Source: JAAFIP01 sp031390175
Lineage (GTDB): Bacteria > Pseudomonadota > Gammaproteobacteria > Burkholderiales > Burkholderiaceae_C
DNA length: 13,903 bases
Assembly: GCA_031390175.1 (NCBI GenBank)
Contig: JANMTF010000159.1
Location: 1-13,903, forward strand
Reading direction: 5' to 3'
Of the stretch, positions 13,836 through 13,903 are shown piece after piece. The first letter of the stretch is position 1. Each line of letters begins with the position of its first letter. The position numbers were made by a program, and so were the translations under genes. Under the pieces are notes generated by a model. It was given only the letters and a program-made list of their open reading frames with translations. It made no database searches and was not told where the DNA came from.

Positions 13836-13903
13836 ATGAAGACAAGCACACTGGAGCGCAACGGCGTGTCGGCGGAGATGGTGGGGTTGATTGGACGTCT
13901 GAT
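13836..13903 (+). CDS. Start of an unidentified gene (truncated by the window edge)
   Basis: An ATG at 13836 is preceded by GGAG at 13823-13826 with 9-nt spacing and by a convincing promoter. Only 22 complete codons are present, beginning MKTSTLERNG and continuing with VSAEMVGLIGRL. I do not recognise the protein. The palindrome over its promoter would fit an autoregulated transcription factor or a tightly repressed gene, which is inference only. Confidence 0.6.
   Translation, partial: MKTSTLERNGVSAEMVGLIGRL

Noticed and set aside
1..13903. CRISPR array, tRNA, rRNA or insertion sequence
   Set aside because: No regularly spaced repeats, cloverleaf-like sequence, rRNA core motifs or transposase motifs with terminal inverted repeats were seen.

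Overview
This 13.9 kb window looks like chromosomal DNA of a Burkholderiales bacterium, most likely Comamonadaceae (Rhodoferax, Polaromonas or Acidovorax-like). That placement is inference. It rests on moderately high GC, a beta-proteobacterial PobA, Bug-type (tripartite tricarboxylate transporter) receptors, DUF4399 and HbpS-like periplasmic proteins, and a short intergenic element ending in CTAGAG that resembles elements I recall from this family. No rRNA, tRNA, CRISPR array or recognisable insertion sequence was found.

Region 1 (1-1443) concerns aromatic acid use. It holds the 3' end of a probable branched-chain-type ABC substrate-binding protein, then a complete 4-hydroxybenzoate 3-monooxygenase (pobA), which makes protocatechuate.

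Region 2 (about 1471-7107) is a tandemly duplicated two-gene unit: a cytoplasmic winged-helix / TolB-like / TPR regulator facing tail-to-tail a Bug-type periplasmic receptor. The first regulator copy carries an in-frame TAA at codon 41 and looks like a recent pseudogene; the second is intact. The upstream elements of the regulators and of the Bug genes are also duplicated. One short sector of the TolB-like domain is almost identical at DNA level, while the TPR halves have diverged. No membrane (TctA/TctB-type) partner lies in the window, so the receptors are orphans here.

Region 3 (about 7392-10710) is a run of small plus-strand genes for envelope proteins. Three are lipoproteins of little or no known function: a 95-residue one, an 85-residue one, and a 290-residue one with four repeats of about 52 residues. 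The others are a three-helix PQ-loop/SemiSWEET-like membrane protein with a ribbon-helix-helix-like C-terminus, a DUF2946-like protein and a DUF4399 lipoprotein. The run closes with a strong intrinsic terminator at 10726-10759.

Region 4 (10843-13903) holds a HerA/YjgR-type ATPase (DUF853), a convergent glycine-zipper lipoprotein, and a secreted GlcG/HbpS-like haem-binding-family protein. Last comes the start of an unidentified gene behind a clear promoter with a perfect 14-bp palindrome.

The points most worth following are the duplicated regulator-receptor unit with its decayed first regulator, and the membrane protein with a DNA-binding-like tail at 7745-8323. Identifications come from reading motifs by eye; no database search was run.
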